Positions 12,201 to 25,660 of a DNA stretch of 64,000 nt are shown here, in pieces. The stretch's first letter is position 1. Each line of letters starts with the position of its first letter. The notes under the pieces were generated by a model. It ran no database searches. It was not told the DNA's origin and was given only the letters and a program-made list of their open reading frames with translations. Origin of the DNA: Aphelocoma coerulescens (lineage: Eukaryota; Chordata; Aves; Passeriformes; Corvidae); NCBI RefSeq assembly GCF_041296385.1, contig NC_091016.1, positions 10,947,997 through 11,011,996 of the forward strand. Reading direction: 5' to 3'. Both the position numbers and the translations under genes were made by a program.

Positions 12201-12429
12201 CTTGCCGCAGAAAGCGCTGCACTGCCGGGCACAGTGTTCCGGGCGAGAAGCAGAAGACCGTCCGCCTCCGGGGGAACGAAGGTACGGCGTGCTCGAAAAG
12301 GCGAAGAACGAAGCCGCGGAGCGCCGGGCTCGCGTGCTCGTTGTACGGGCTGCAAGACGAGCGTGGCTGCCACTCTCCTGCCTGCTGAATTGACGTTATA
12401 GCCTTGGGAAGGAGGAAGTTCCACGGCAC
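6270..12429 (+). repeat. Five-monomer higher-order block 2 (M6-M10: A-E-B-C-D)
   Basis: This repeats the haplotype order of 110-6269 at an offset of exactly 5 x 1,232 bp, except that the second monomer (M7) is the chimeric type E instead of A. M8 is B, M9 is C (without the private change of M4) and M10 is D, identical to M5 at all diagnostic positions. Confidence 0.85.
7502..8733 (+). repeat. Chimeric monomer M7 (C-like left part, A-like right part)
   Basis: M7 carries C-type bases at 7,811 (c), 8,106 (a) and 8,125 (g). From 8,215 on it carries A-type bases, including cacc at the 1050 position near 8,442 and cagtgctcc near 8,537. The switch lies between 8,125 and 8,215. This is what an unequal crossover or gene-conversion tract between a C and an A monomer would leave. 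Confidence 0.75.
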
Positions 12430-15400
12430 TTACCTGTGCTGCTGCTGCCTATTCCTCTTGTAGCTCTCTGTGGAAGCATTTGCGCTTCCCTTCAGTCTCC
12501 GTCTTTCCGAGAACACGATGGTAGTAGCATGCAGCGGAGGAGGGAAGAACAGAGCGCACCGGTGAGTCTGGTGCCGCTTACGTGCGGAAGGCGAAGGTGC
12601 AGCCCAGCCCTGGCTTCTACTTCTCGGGCCGTTCTCCAGGAAAGCAGCTGCTGGAGGCTGCCAAGGGAGCTGCGAGAGTGAAAGCAAGGTGGGCGTCTGT
12701 CTTAGAAGAAAGGCACAGAGCCACAGTGTCATTTGCGACTTCCGAAGGCTGGTTGGAGAGGCGTGCTTTAGGAAAGCCTTCTGCTTTGACGCCTGCTCCT
12801 GGCTGAGCTCTAGTTGCAGGGACTCTGCAAGGCTGAACAACTAGGAAAGTGCCTATGTCCACGCTGTGGGATGAAGCACTATAGCTGCGGCTTCCTTTCT
12901 GGAGCAAGCAAGAATGCTCTCAGCCGACTCTGCTTGTGAACGAGCCCTTGCTGGTCTTGGGCAATTTGGTGCACTGCACACGCAAGCCCAGTGCTCTGCA
13001 GCTAAATTGTTTGCCTTAAGTGGTCTGGACTGAAGAGAAGGCCAGCGATGGCAGTGAACTTTGCTGCTTTTCCGCGTGCATGCTGCACCCACCAACGGTG
13101 CACCGTGCACGGTTTCTTTGCTCAGCTCGAGCTACAGCGACAGCCTTTCGGTTTCGCTGAGTCCACGCTGCCCATGCAGCTCTCACTCAGCGAAGTGCGC
13201 CAGGGGAGAAGCACTTGCTGGAGAAGTCTTTCAATGTGCAAGGCTTTGAAGGCAGCACCCCAATCGGGACATGAGGAGGGCTGATGAAGAACGTGGTTCT
13301 TTCTTGGCAACTTTCTCCTGTGCGAGATGTCTACCGAAGCTCTTTGCTCCTTGCGAGACGGCAGCGTGCGCCGGAGTACACTCGAGCCGAGGAGCGGGCA
13401 GACAGCATCGCCATCTGACGGGCGCTTTGCAGCTTGCCGCAGAAAGCGCTGCACTGCCGGGCACAGTGTTCCGGGCGAGAAGCAGAAGACCGTCCGCCTC
13501 CGGGGGAACGAAGGTACGGCGTGCTCGAAAAGGCGAAGAACGAAGCCGCGGAGCGCCGGGCTCGCGTGCTCGTTGTACGGGCTGCAAGACGAGCGTGGCT
13601 GCCACTCTCCTGCCTGCTGAATTGACGTTATAGCCTTGGGAAGGAGGAAGTTCCACGGCACTTACCTGTGCTGCTGCTGCCTATTCCTCTTGTAGCTCTC
13701 TGTGGAAGCATTTGCGCTTCCCTTCAGTCTCCGTCTTTCCGAGAACACGATGGTAGTAGCATGCAGCGGAGGAGGGAAGAACAGAGCGCACCGGTGAGTC
13801 TGGTGCCGCTTACGTGCGGAAGGCGAAGGTGCAGCCCAGCCCTGGCTTCTACTTCTCGGGCCGTTCTCCAGGAAAGCAGCTGCTGGAGGCTGCCAAGGGA
13901 GCTGCGAGAGTGAAAGCAAGGTGGGCGTCTGTCTTAGAAGAAAGGCACAGAGCCACAGTGTCATTTGCGACTTCCGAAGGCTGGTTGGAGAGGCGTGCTT
14001 TAGGAAAGCCTTCTGCTTTGACGCCTGCTCCTGGCTGAGCTCTAGTTGCAGGGACTCTGCAAGGCTGAACAACTAGGAAAGTGCCTATGTCCACGCTGTG
14101 GGATGAAGCACTATAGCTGCGGCTTCCTTTCTGGAGCAAGCAAGAATGCTCTCAGCCGACTCTGCTTGTGAACGAGCCCTTGCTGGTCTTGGGCAATTTG
14201 GTGCACTGCACACGCAAGCCCAGTGCTCTGCAGCTAAATTGTTTGCCTTAAGTGGTCTGGACTGAAGAGAAGGCCAGCGATGGCGGTGAACTTTGCTGCT
14301 TTTCCGCGTGCATGCTGCACCCACCAACGGTGCACCGTGCACGGTTTCTTTGCTCAGCTCGAGCTACAGCGACACCCTTTCGGTTTCGCTGAGTCCACGC
14401 TGCCCATGCAGCTCTCACTCAGCGAAGTGCGCCAGGGGAGAAGCACTTGCTGGAGAAGTCTTTCAATGTGCAAGGCTTTGAAGGCAGCACCCCAATCGGG
14501 ACATGAGGAGGGCTGATGAAGAACGTGGTTCTTTCTTGGCAACTTTCTCCTGTGCGAGATGTCTACCGAAGCTCTTTGCTCCTTGCGAGACGGCAGCGTG
14601 CGCCGGAGTACACTCGAGCCGAGGAGCGGGCAGACAGCATCGCCATCTGACGGGCGCTTTGCAGCTTGCCGCAGAAAGCGCTGCACTGCCGAGCACAGTG
14701 TTCCGGGCGAGAAGCAGAAGACCGTCCGCCTCCGGGGGAACGAAGGTACGGCGTGCTCGAAAAGGCGAAGAACGAAGCCGCGGAGCGCCGGGCTCGCGTG
14801 CTCGTTGTACGGGCTGCAAGACGAGCGTGGCTGCCACTCTCCTGCCTGCTGAATTGACGTTATAGCCTTGGGAAGGAGGAAGTTCCACGGCACTTACCTG
14901 TGCTGCTGCTGCCTATTCCTCTTGTAGCTCTCTGTGGAAGCATTTGCGCTTCCCTTCAGTCTCCGTCTTTCCGAGAACACGATGGTAGTAGCATGCAGCG
15001 GAGGAGGGAAGAACAGAGCGCACCGGTGAGTCTGGTGCCGCTTACGTGCGGAAGGCGAAGGTGCAGCCCAGCCCTGGCTTCTACTTCTCGGGCCGTTCTC
15101 CAGGAAAGCAGCTGCTGGAGGCTGCCAAGGGAGCTGCGAGAGTGAAAGCAAGGTGGGCGTCTGTCTTAGAAGAAAGGCACAGAGCCACAGTGTCATTTGC
15201 GATTTCCGAAGGCTGGTTGGAGAGGCGTGCTTTAGGAAAGCCTTCTGCTTTGACGCCTGCTCCTGGCTGAGCTCTAGTTGCAGGGACTCTGCAAGGCTGA
15301 ACAACTAGGAAAGTGCCTATGTCCACGCTGTGGGATGAAGCACTATAGCTGCGGCTTCCTTTCTGGAGCAAGCAAGAATGCTCTCAGCCGACTCTGCTTG

Positions 15401-16125
15401 TGAACGAGCCCTTGCTGGTCTTGGGCAATTTGGTGCACTGCACACGCAAGCCCAGTGCTCTGCAGCTAAATTGTTTGCCTTAAGTGGTCTGGACTGAAGA
15501 GAAGGCCAGCGATGGCAGTGAACTTTGCTGCTTTTCCGCGTGCATGCTGCACCCACCAACGGTGCACCGTGCACGGTTTCTTTGCTCAGCTCGAGCTACA
15601 GCGACAGCCTTTCGGTTTCGCTGAGTCCACGCTGCCCATGCAGCTCTCACTCAGCGAAGTGCGCCAGGGGAGAAGCACTTGCTGGAGAAGTCTTTCCATG
15701 TGCAAGGCTTTGAAGGCAGCACCCCAATCGGGACATGAGGAGGGCTGATGAAGAACGTGGTTCTTTCTTGGCAACTTTCTCCTGTGCGAGATGTCTACCG
15801 AAGCTCTTTGCTCCTTGCCAGACTGCAGTGTGCACCAGAGTACACTCGAGCCGAGGAGCGGGCAGACAGCATCGCCATCTGACGGGCGCTTTGCAGCTTG
15901 CCGCAGAAAGCGCTGCACTGCCGGGCACAGTGTTCCGGGCGAGAAGCAGAAGACCGTCCGCCTCCGGGGGAACGAAGGTACGGCGTGCTCGAAAAGGCGA
16001 AGAACGAAGCCGCGGAGCGCCGGGCTCGCGTGCTCGTTGTACGGGCTGCAAGACGAGCGTGGCTGCCACTCTCCTGCCTGCTGAATTGACGTTATAGCCT
16101 TGGGAAGGAGGAAGTTCCACGGCAC
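12430..16125 (+). repeat. Three-monomer higher-order block (M11-M13: B-C-D)
   Basis: These three monomers repeat the B-C-D order of M8-M10 directly, at an offset of 3,696 bp, with the same bases at all diagnostic positions. The block looks like a secondary duplication of half of the five-monomer unit. Confidence 0.85.
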
Positions 16126-18589
16126 TTACCTGTGCTGCTGCTGCCTATTCCTCTTGTAGCTCTCTGTGGAAGCATTTGCGCTTCCCTTCAGTCTCCGTCT
16201 TTCCGAGAACACGATGGTAGTAGCATGCAGCGGAGGAGGGAAGAACAGAGCGCACCGGTGAGTCTGGTGCCGCTTACGTGCGGAAGGCGAAGGTGCAGCC
16301 CAGCCCTGGCTTCTACTTCTCGGGCCGTTCTCCAGGAAAGCAGCTGCTGGAGGCTGCCAAGGGAGCTGCGAGAGTGAAAGCAAGGTGGGCGTCTGTCTTA
16401 GAAGAAAGGCACAGAGCCACAGTGTCATTTGCGATTTCCGAAGGCTGGTTGGAGAGGCGTGCTTTAGGAAAGCCTTCTGCTTTGACGCCTGCTCCTGGCT
16501 GAGCTCTAGTTGCAGGGACTCTGCAAGGCTGAACAACTAGGAAAGTGCCTATGTCCACGCTGTGGGATGAAGCACTATAGCTGCGGCTTCCTTTCTGGAG
16601 CAAGCAAGAATGCTCTCAGCCGACTCTGCTTGTGAACGAGCCCTTGCTGGTCTTGGGCAATTTGGTGCACTGCACACGCAAGCCCAGTGCTCTGCAGCTA
16701 AATTGTTTGCCTTAAGTGGTCTGGACTGACGAGAAGGCCAGCGATGGCAGTGAACTTTGCTGCTTTTCCGCGTGCATGCTGCACCCACCAACGGTGCACC
16801 GTGCACGGTTTCTTTGCTCAGCTCGAGCTACAGCGACAGCCTTTCGGTTTCGCTGAGTCCACGCTGCCCATGCAGCTCTCACTCAGCGAAGTGCGCCAGG
16901 GGAGAAGCACTTGCTGGAGAAGTCTTTCAATGTGCAAGGCTTTGAAGGCAGCACCCCAATCGGGACATGAGGAGGGCTGATGAAGAACGTGGTTCTTTCT
17001 TGGCAACTTTCTCCTGTGCGAGATGTCTACCGAAGCTCTTTGCTCCTTGCGAGACGGCAGCGTGCACCAGAGTACACTCGAGCCGAGGAGCGGGCAGACA
17101 GCATCGCCATCTGACGGGCGCTTTGCAGCTTGCCGCAGAAAGCGCTGCACTGCCGAGCACAGTGCTCCGGGCGAGAAGCAGAAGACCGTCCGCCTCCGGG
17201 GGAACGAAGGTACGGCGTGCTCGAAAAGGCGAAGAACGAAGCCGCGGAGCGCCGGGCTCGCGTGCTCGTTGTACGGGCTGCAAGACGAGCGTGGCTGCCA
17301 CTCTCCTGCCTGCTGAATTGACGTTATAGCCTTGGGAAGGAGGAAGTTCCACGGCACTTACCTGTGCTGCTGCTGCCTATTCCTCTTGTAGCTCTCTGTG
17401 GAAGCATTTGCGCTTCCCTTCAGTCTCCGTCTTTCCGAGAACACGATGGTAGTAGCATGCAGCGGAGGAGGGAAGAACAGAGCGCACCGGTGAGTCTGGT
17501 GCCGCTTACGTGCGGAAGGCGAAGGTGCAGCCCAGCCCTGGCTTCTACTTCTCGGGCCGTTCTCCAGGAAAGCAGCTGCTGGAGGCTGCCAAGGGAGCTG
17601 CGAGAGTGAAAGCAAGGTGGGCGTCTGTCTTAGAAGAAAGGCACAGAGCCACAGTGTCATTTGCGACTTCCGAAGGCTGGTTGGAGAGGCGTGCTTTAGG
17701 AAAGCCTTCTGCTTTGACGCCTGCTCCTGGCTGAGCTCTAGTTGCAGGGACTCTGCAAGGCTGAACAACTAGGAAAGTGCCTATGTCCACGCTGTGGGAT
17801 GAAGCACTATAGCTGCGGCTTCCTTTCTGGAGCAAGCAAGAATGCTCTCAGCCGACTCTGCTTGTGAACGAGCCCTTGCTGGTCTTGGGCAATTTGGTGC
17901 ACTGCACACGCAAGCCCAGTGCTCTGCAGCTAAATTGTTTGCCTTAAGTGGTCTGGACTGAAGAGAAGGCCAGCGATGGCAGTGAACTTTGCTGCTTTTC
18001 CGCGTGCATGCTGCACCCACCAACGGTGCACCGTGCACGGTTTCTTTGCTCAGCTCGAGCTACAGCGACAGCCTTTCGGTTTCGCTGAGTCCACGCTGCC
18101 CATGCAGCTCTCACTCAGCGAAGTGCGCCAGGGGAGAAGCACTTGCTGGAGAAGTCTTTCAATGTGCAAGGCTTTGAAGGCAGCACCCCAATCGGGACAT
18201 GAGGAGGGCTGATGAAGAACGTGGTTCTTTCTTGGCAACTTTCTCCTGTGCGAGATGTCTACCGAAGCTCTTTGCTCCTTGCGAGACGGCAGCGTGCGCC
18301 GGAGTACACTCGAGCCGAGGAGCGGGCAGACAGCATCGCCATCTGACGGGCGCTTTGCAGCTTGCCGCAGAAAGCGCTGCACTGCCGGGCACAGTGTTCC
18401 GGGCGAGAAGCAGAAGACCGTCCGCCTCCGGGGGAACGAAGGTACGGCGTGCTCGAAAAGGCGAAGAACGAAGCCGCGGAGCGCCGGGCTCGCGTGCTCG
18501 TTGTACGGGCTGCAAGACGAGCGTGGCTGCCACTCTCCTGCCTGCTGAATTGACGTTATAGCCTTGGGAAGGAGGAAGTTCCACGGCAC
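16126..18589 (+). repeat. Monomers M14-M15 (A-B), left edge of the 16-kb unit
   Basis: M14 is type A and M15 type B, like M2-M3. Inside M15, from about 18,256, the sequence becomes alignable to 34,521 onward, so the left end of the 16,265-bp higher-order unit lies within M15 rather than at a monomer boundary. Confidence 0.8.
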
Positions 18590-21500
18590 TTACCTGTGCT
18601 GCTGCTGCCTATTCCTCTTGTAGCTCTCTGTGGAAGCATTTGCGCTTCCCTTCAGTCTCCGTCTTTCCGAGAACACGATGGTAGTAGCATGCAGCGGAGG
18701 AGGGAAGAACAGAGCGCACCGGTGAGTCTGGTGCCGCTTACGTGCGGAAGGCGAAGGTGCAGCCCAGCCCTGGCTTCTACTTCTCGGGCCGTTCTCCAGG
18801 AAAGCAGCTGCTGGAGGCTGCCAAGGGAGCTGCGAGAGTGAAAGCAAGGTGGGCGTCTGTCTTAGAAGAAAGGCACAGAGCCACAGTGTCATTTGCGATT
18901 TCCGAAGGCTGGTTGGAGAGGCGTGCTTTAGGAAAGCCTTCTGCTTTGACGCCTGCTCCTGGCTGAGCTCTAGTTGCAGGGACTCTGCAAGGCTGAACAA
19001 CTAGGAAAGTGCCTATGTCCACGCTGTGGGATGAAGCACTATAGCTGCGGCTTCCTTTCTGGAGCAAGCAAGAATGCTCTCAGCCGACTCTGCTTGTGAA
19101 CGAGCCCTTGCTGGTCTTGGGCAATTTGGTGCACTGCACACGCAAGCCCAGTGCTCTGCAGCTAAATTGTTTGCCTTAAGTGGTCTGGACTGAAGAGAAG
19201 GCCAGCGATGGCAGTGAACTTTGCTGCTTTTCCGCGTGCATGCTGCACCCACCAACGGTGCACCGTGCACGGTTTCTTTGCTCAGCTCGAGCTACAGCGA
19301 CACCCTTTCGGTTTCGCTGAGTCCACGCTGCCCATGCAGCTCTCACTCAGCGAAGTGCGCCAGGGGAGAAGCACTTGCTGGAGAAGTCTTTCAATGTGCA
19401 AGGCTTTGAAGGCAGCACCCCAATCGGGACATGAGGAGGGCTGATGAAGAACGTGGTTCTTTCTTGGCAACTTTCTCCTGTGCGAGATGTCTACCGAAGC
19501 TCTTTGCTCCTTGCGAGACGGCAGCGTGCGCCGGAGTACACTCGAGCCGAGGAGCGGGCAGACAGCATCGCCATCTGACGGGCGCTTTGCAGCTTGCCGC
19601 AGAAAGCGCTGCACTGCCGAGCACAGTGTTCCGGGCGAGAAGCAGAAGACCGTCCGCCTCCGGGGGAACGAAGGTACGGCGTGCTCGAAAAGGCGAAGAA
19701 CGAAGCCGCGGAGCGCCGGGCTCGCGTGCTCGTTGTACGGGCTGCAAGACGAGCGTGGCTGCCACTCTCCTGCCTGCTGAATTGACGTTATAGCCTTGGG
19801 AAGGAGGAAGTTCCACGGCACTTACCTGTGCTGCTGCTGCCTATTCCTCTTGTAGCTCTCTGTGGAAGCATTTGCGCTTCCCTTCAGTCTCCGTCTTTCC
19901 GAGAACACGATGGTAGTAGCATGCAGCGGAGGAGGGAAGAACAGAGCGCACCGGTGAGTCTGGTGCCGCTTACGTGCGGAAGGCGAAGGTGCAGCCCAGC
20001 CCTGGCTTCTACTTCTCGGGCCGTTCTCCAGGAAAGCAGCTGCTGGAGGCTGCCAAGGGAGCTGCGAGAGTGAAAGCAAGGTGGGCGTCTGTCTTAGAAG
20101 AAAGGCACAGAGCCACAGTGTCATTTGCGATTTCCGAAGGCTGGTTGGAGAGGCGTGCTTTAGGAAAGCCTTCTGCTTTGACGCCTGCTCCTGGCTGAGC
20201 TCTAGTTGCAGGGACTCTGCAAGGCTGAACAACTAGGAAAGTGCCTATGTCCACGCTGTGGGATGAAGCACTATAGCTGCGGCTTCCTTTCTGGAGCAAG
20301 CAAGAATGCTCTCAGCCGACTCTGCTTGTGAACGAGCCCTTGCTGGTCTTGGGCAATTTGGTGCACTGCACACGCAAGCCCAGTGCTCTGCAGCTAAATT
20401 GTTTGCCTTAAGTGGTCTGGACTGAAGAGAAGGCCAGCGATGGCAGTGAACTTTGCTGCTTTTCCGCGTGCATGCTGCACCCACCAACGGTGCACCGTGC
20501 ACGGTTTCTTTGCTCAGCTCGAGCTACAGCGACAGCCTTTCGGTTTCGCTGAGTCCACGCTGCCCATGCAGCTCTCACTCAGCGAAGTGCGCCAGGGGAG
20601 AAGCACTTGCTGGAGAAGTCTTTCAATGTGCAAGGCTTTGAAGGCAGCACCCCAATCGGGACATGAGGAGGGCTGATGAAGAACGTGGTTCTTTCTTGGC
20701 AACTTTCTCCTGTGCGAGATGTCTACCGAAGCTCTTTGCTCCTTGCGAGACGGCAGCGTGCGCCGGAGTACACTCGAGCCGAGGAGCGGGCAGACAGCAT
20801 CGCCATCTGACGGGCGCTTTGCAGCTTGCCGCAGAAAGCGCTGCACTGCCGAGCACAGTGTTCCGGGCGAGAAGCAGAAGACCGTCCGCCTCCGGGGGAA
20901 CGAAGGTACGGCGTGCTCGAAAAGGCGAAGAACGAAGCCGCGGAGCGCCGGGCTCGCGTGCTCGTTGTACGGGCTGCAAGACGAGCGTGGCTGCCACTCT
21001 CCTGCCTGCTGAATTGACGTTATAGCCTTGGGAAGGAGGAAGTTCCACGGCACTTACCTGTGCTGCTGCTGCCTATTCCTCTTGTAGCTCTCTGTGGAAG
21101 CATTTGCGCTTCCCTTCAGTCTCCGTCTTTCCGAGAACACGATGGTAGTAGCATGCAGCGGAGGAGGGAAGAACAGAGCGCACCGGTGAGTCTGGTGCCG
21201 CTTACGTGCGGAAGGCGAAGGTGCAGCCCAGCCCTGGCTTCTACTTCTCGGGCCGTTCTCCAGGAAAGCAGCTGCTGGAGGCTGCCAAGGGAGCTGCGAG
21301 AGTGAAAGCAAGGTGGGCGTCTGTCTTAGAAGAAAGGCACAGAGCCACAGTGTCATTTGCGACTTCCGAAGGCTGGTTGGAGAGGCGTGCTTTAGGAAAG
21401 CCTTCTGCTTTGACGCCTGCTCCTGGCTGAGCTCTAGTTGCAGGGACTCTGCAAGGCTGAACAACTAGGAAAGTGCCTATGTCCACGCTGTGGGATGAAG

Positions 21501-24500
21501 CACTATAGCTGCGGCTTCCTTTCTGGAGCAAGCAAGAATGCTCTCAGCCGACTCTGCTTGTGAACGAGCCCTTGCTGGTCTTGGGCAATTTGGTGCACTG
21601 CACACGCAAGCCCAGTGCTCTGCAGCTAAATTGTTTGCCTTAAGTGGTCTGGACTGAAGAGAAGGCCAGCGATGGCAGTGAACTTTGCTGCTTTTCCGCG
21701 TGCATGCTGCACCCACCAACGGTGCACCGTGCACGGTTTCTTTGCTCAGCTCGAGCTACAGCGACAGCCTTTCGGTTTCGCTGAGTCCACGCTGCCCATG
21801 CAGCTCTCACTCAGCGAAGTGCGCCAGGGGAGAAGCACTTGCTGGAGAAGTCTTTCAATGTGCAAGGCTTTGAAGGCAGCACCCCAATCGGGACATGAGG
21901 AGGGCTGATGAAGAACGTGGTTCTTTCTTGGCAACTTTCTCCTGTGCGAGATGTCTACCGAAGCTCTTTGCTCCTTGCGAGACGGCAGCGTGCGCCGGAG
22001 TACACTCGAGCCGAGGAGCGGGCAGACAGCATCGCCATCTGACGGGCGCTTTGCAGCTTGCCGCAGAAAGCGCTGCACTGCCGAGCACAGTGTTCCGGGC
22101 GAGAAGCAGAAGACCGTCCGCCTCCGGGGGAACGAAGGTACGGCGTGCTCGAAAAGGCGAAGAACGAAGCCGCGGAGCGCCGGGCTCGCGTGCTCGTTGT
22201 ACGGGCTGCAAGACGAGCGTGGCTGCCACTCTCCTGCCTGCTGAATTGACGTTATAGCCTTGGGAAGGAGGAAGTTCCACGGCACTTACCTGTGCTGCTG
22301 CTGCCTATTCCTCTTGTAGCTCTCTGTGGAAGCATTTGCGCTTCCCTTCAGTCTCCGTCTTTCCGAGAACACGATGGTAGTAGCATGCAGCGGAGGAGGG
22401 AAGAACAGAGCGCACCGGTGAGTCTGGTGCCGCTTACGTGCGGAAGGCGAAGGTGCAGCCCAGCCCTGGCTTCTACTTCTCGGGCCGTTCTCCAGGAAAG
22501 CAGCTGCTGGAGGCTGCCAAGGGAGCTGCGAGAGTGAAAGCAAGGTGGGCGTCTGTCTTAGAAGAAAGGCACAGAGCCACAGTGTCATTTGCGACTTCCG
22601 AAGGCTGGTTGGAGAGGCGTGCTTTAGGAAAGCCTTCTGCTTTGACGCCTGCTCCTGGCTGAGCTCTAGTTGCAGGGACTCTGCAAGGCTGAACAACTAG
22701 GAAAGTGCCTATGTCCACGCTGTGGGATGAAGCACTATAGCTGCGGCTTCCTTTCTGGAGCAAGCAAGAATGCTCTCAGCCGACTCTGCTTGTGAACGAG
22801 CCCTTGCTGGTCTTGGGCAATTTGGTGCACTGCACACGCAAGCCCAGTGCTCTGCAGCTAAATTGTTTGCCTTAAGTGGTCTGGACTGAAGAGAAGGCCA
22901 GCGATGGCAGTGAACTTTGCTGCTTTTCCGCGTGCATGCTGCACCCACCAACGGTGCACCGTGCACGGTTTCTTTGCTCAGCTCGAGCTACAGCGACACC
23001 CTTTCGGTTTCGCTGAGTCCACGCTGCCCATGCAGCTCTCACTCAGCGAAGTGCGCCAGGGGAGAAGCACTTGCTGGAGAAGTCTTTCAATGTGCAAGGC
23101 TTTGAAGGCAGCACCCCAATCGGGACATGAGGAGGGCTGATGAAGAACGTGGTTCTTTCTTGGCAACTTTCTCCTGTGCGAGATGTCTACCGAAGCTCTT
23201 TGCTCCTTGCGAGACGGCAGCGTGCGCCGGAGTACACTCGAGCCGAGGAGCGGGCAGACAGCATCGCCATCTGACGGGCGCTTTGCAGCTTGCCGCAGAA
23301 AGCGCTGCACTGCCGAGCACAGTGTTCCGGGCGAGAAGCAGAAGACCGTCCGCCTCCGGGGGAACGAAGGTACGGCGTGCTCGAAAAGGCGAAGAACGAA
23401 GCCGCGGAGCGCCGGGCTCGCGTGCTCGTTGTACGGGCTGCAAGACGAGCGTGGCTGCCACTCTCCTGCCTGCTGAATTGACGTTATAGCCTTGGGAAGG
23501 AGGAAGTTCCACGGCACTTACCTGTGCTGCTGCTGCCTATTCCTCTTGTAGCTCTCTGTGGAAGCATTTGCGCTTCCCTTCAGTCTCCGTCTTTCCGAGA
23601 ACACGATGGTAGTAGCATGCAGCGGAGGAGGGAAGAACAGAGCGCACCGGTGAGTCTGGTGCCGCTTACGTGCGGAAGGCGAAGGTGCAGCCCAGCCCTG
23701 GCTTCTACTTCTCGGGCCGTTCTCCAGGAAAGCAGCTGCTGGAGGCTGCCAAGGGAGCTGCGAGAGTGAAAGCAAGGTGGGCGTCTGTCTTAGAAGAAAG
23801 GCACAGAGCCACAGTGTCATTTGCGACTTCCGAAGGCTGGTTGGAGAGGCGTGCTTTAGGAAAGCCTTCTGCTTTGACGCCTGCTCCTGGCTGAGCTCTA
23901 GTTGCAGGGACTCTGCAAGGCTGAACAACTAGGAAAGTGCCTATGTCCACGCTGTGGGATGAAGCACTATAGCTGCGGCTTCCTTTCTGGAGCAAGCAAG
24001 AATGCTCTCAGCCGACTCTGCTTGTGAACGAGCCCTTGCTGGTCTTGAGCAATTTGGTGCACTGCACACGCAAGCCCAGTGCTCTGCAGCTAAATTGTTT
24101 GCCTTAAGTGGTCTGGACTGAAGAGAAGGCCAGCGATGGCAGTGAACTTTGCTGCTTTTCCGCGTGCATGCTGCACCCACCAACGGTGCACCGTGCACGG
24201 TTTCTTTGCTCAGCTCGAGCTACAGCGACAGCCTTTCGGTTTCGCTGAGTCCACGCTGCCCATGCAGCTCTCACTCAGCGAAGTGCGCCAGGGGAGAAGC
24301 ACTTGCTGGAGAAGTCTTTCAATGTGCAAGGCTTTGAAGGCAGCACCCCAATCGGGACATGAGGAGGGCTGATGAAGAACGTGGTTCTTTCTTGGCAACT
24401 TTCTCCTGTGCGAGATGTCTACCGAAGCTCTTTGCTCCTTGCGAGACGGCAGCGTGCGCCGGAGTACACTCGAGCCGAGGAGCGGGCAGACAGCATCGCC

Positions 24501-25660
24501 ATCTGACGGGCGCTTTGCAGCTTGCCGCAGAAAGCGCTGCACTGCCGAGCACAGTGTTCCGGGCGAGAAGCAGAAGACCGTCCGCCTCCGGGGGAACGAA
24601 GGTACGGCGTGCTCGAAAAGGCGAAGAACGAAGCCGCGGAGCGCCGGGCTCGCGTGCTCGTTGTACGGGCTGCAAGACGAGCGTGGCTGCCACTCTCCTG
24701 CCTGCTGAATTGACGTTATAGCCTTGGGAAGGAGGAAGTTCCACGGCACTTACCTGTGCTGCTGCTGCCTATTCCTCTTGTAGCTCTCTGTGGAAGCATT
24801 TGCGCTTCCCTTCAGTCTCCGTCTTTCCGAGAACACGATGGTAGTAGCATGCAGCGGAGGAGGGAAGAACAGAGCGCACCGGTGAGTCTGGTGCCGCTTA
24901 CGTGCGGAAGGCGAAGGTGCAGCCCAGCCCTGGCTTCTACTTCTCGGGCCGTTCTCCAGGAAAGCAGCTGCTGGAGGCTGCCAAGGGAGCTGCGAGAGTG
25001 AAAGCAAGGTGGGCGTCTGTCTTAGAAGAAAGGCACAGAGCCACAGTGTCATTTGCGACTTCCGAAGGCTGGTTGGAGAGGCGTGCTTTAGGAAAGCCTT
25101 CTGCTTTGACGCCTGCTCCTGGCTGAGCTCTAGTTGCAGGGACTCTGCAAGGCTGAACAACTAGGAAAGTGCCTATGTCCACGCTGTGGGATGAAGCACT
25201 ATAGCTGCGGCTTCCTTTCTGGAGCAAGCAAGAATGCTCTCAGCCGACTCTGCTTGTGAACGAGCCCTTGCTGGTCTTGGGCAATTTGGTGCACTGCACA
25301 CGCAAGCCCAGTGCTCTGCAGCTAAATTGTTTGCCTTAAGTGGTCTGGACTGAAGAGAAGGCCAGCGATGGCAGTGAACTTTGCTGCTTTTCCGCGTGCA
25401 TGCTGCACCCACCAACGGTGCACCGTGCACGGTTTCTTTGCTCAGCTCGAGCTACAGCGACAGCCTTTCGGTTTCGCTGAGTCCACGCTGCCCATGCAGC
25501 TCTCACTCAGCGAAGTGCGCCAGGGGAGAAGCACTTGCTGGAGAAGTCTTTCAATGTGCAAGGCTTTGAAGGCAGCACCCCAATTGGGACATGAGGAGGG
25601 CTGATGAAGAACGTGGTTCTTTCTTGGCAACTTTCTCCTGTGCGAGATGTCTACCGAAGA
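18590..25660 (+). repeat. Monomers M16-M21 of higher-order unit 1
   Basis: Haplotypes: M16 F (t at 419, c at 823), M17 G, M18 H, M19 I (c at 419, c at 823), M20 H with a private a at 24,048, M21 H with a private t at 25,585 and then divergence into insert 1. All six share g at 1050 and 1053 and a at 1140, so they are closer to each other than to array-1 types A, B or D. The same series with the same private bases recurs in M22-M27. Confidence 0.9.

Larger units (their letters stand above)
1..25660 (+). repeat. Macrosatellite array 1: 1,232-bp monomers, about 20.8 copies
   Basis: Direct head-to-tail repetition with a period of exactly 1,232 bp: the first bases of the window (gcgccgggctcg) recur at 1233, and the motif ggcacttacctg recurs every 1,232 bp from 104 onward. 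Monomers differ only by scattered single-base changes; I saw no insertion or deletion between full copies. The DNA is GC-rich, with a CpG-dense stretch near M1 1150-1275. Small open frames exist on both strands in every copy, but most shared variants change amino acids in them, so I treat them as non-coding. The array ends where M21 begins to diverge near 25,661, after a first private change at 25,585. I do not recognise the repeat as a named satellite family. Confidence 0.97.

Noticed and set aside
1..25660. Known chicken W-chromosome satellite families of similar size
   Set aside because: The 1.2-kb and 0.7-kb chicken W families are described as short AT-rich sub-repeats about 21 bp long. 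This monomer is GC-rich and has no such internal periodicity, so the similar length is not enough.
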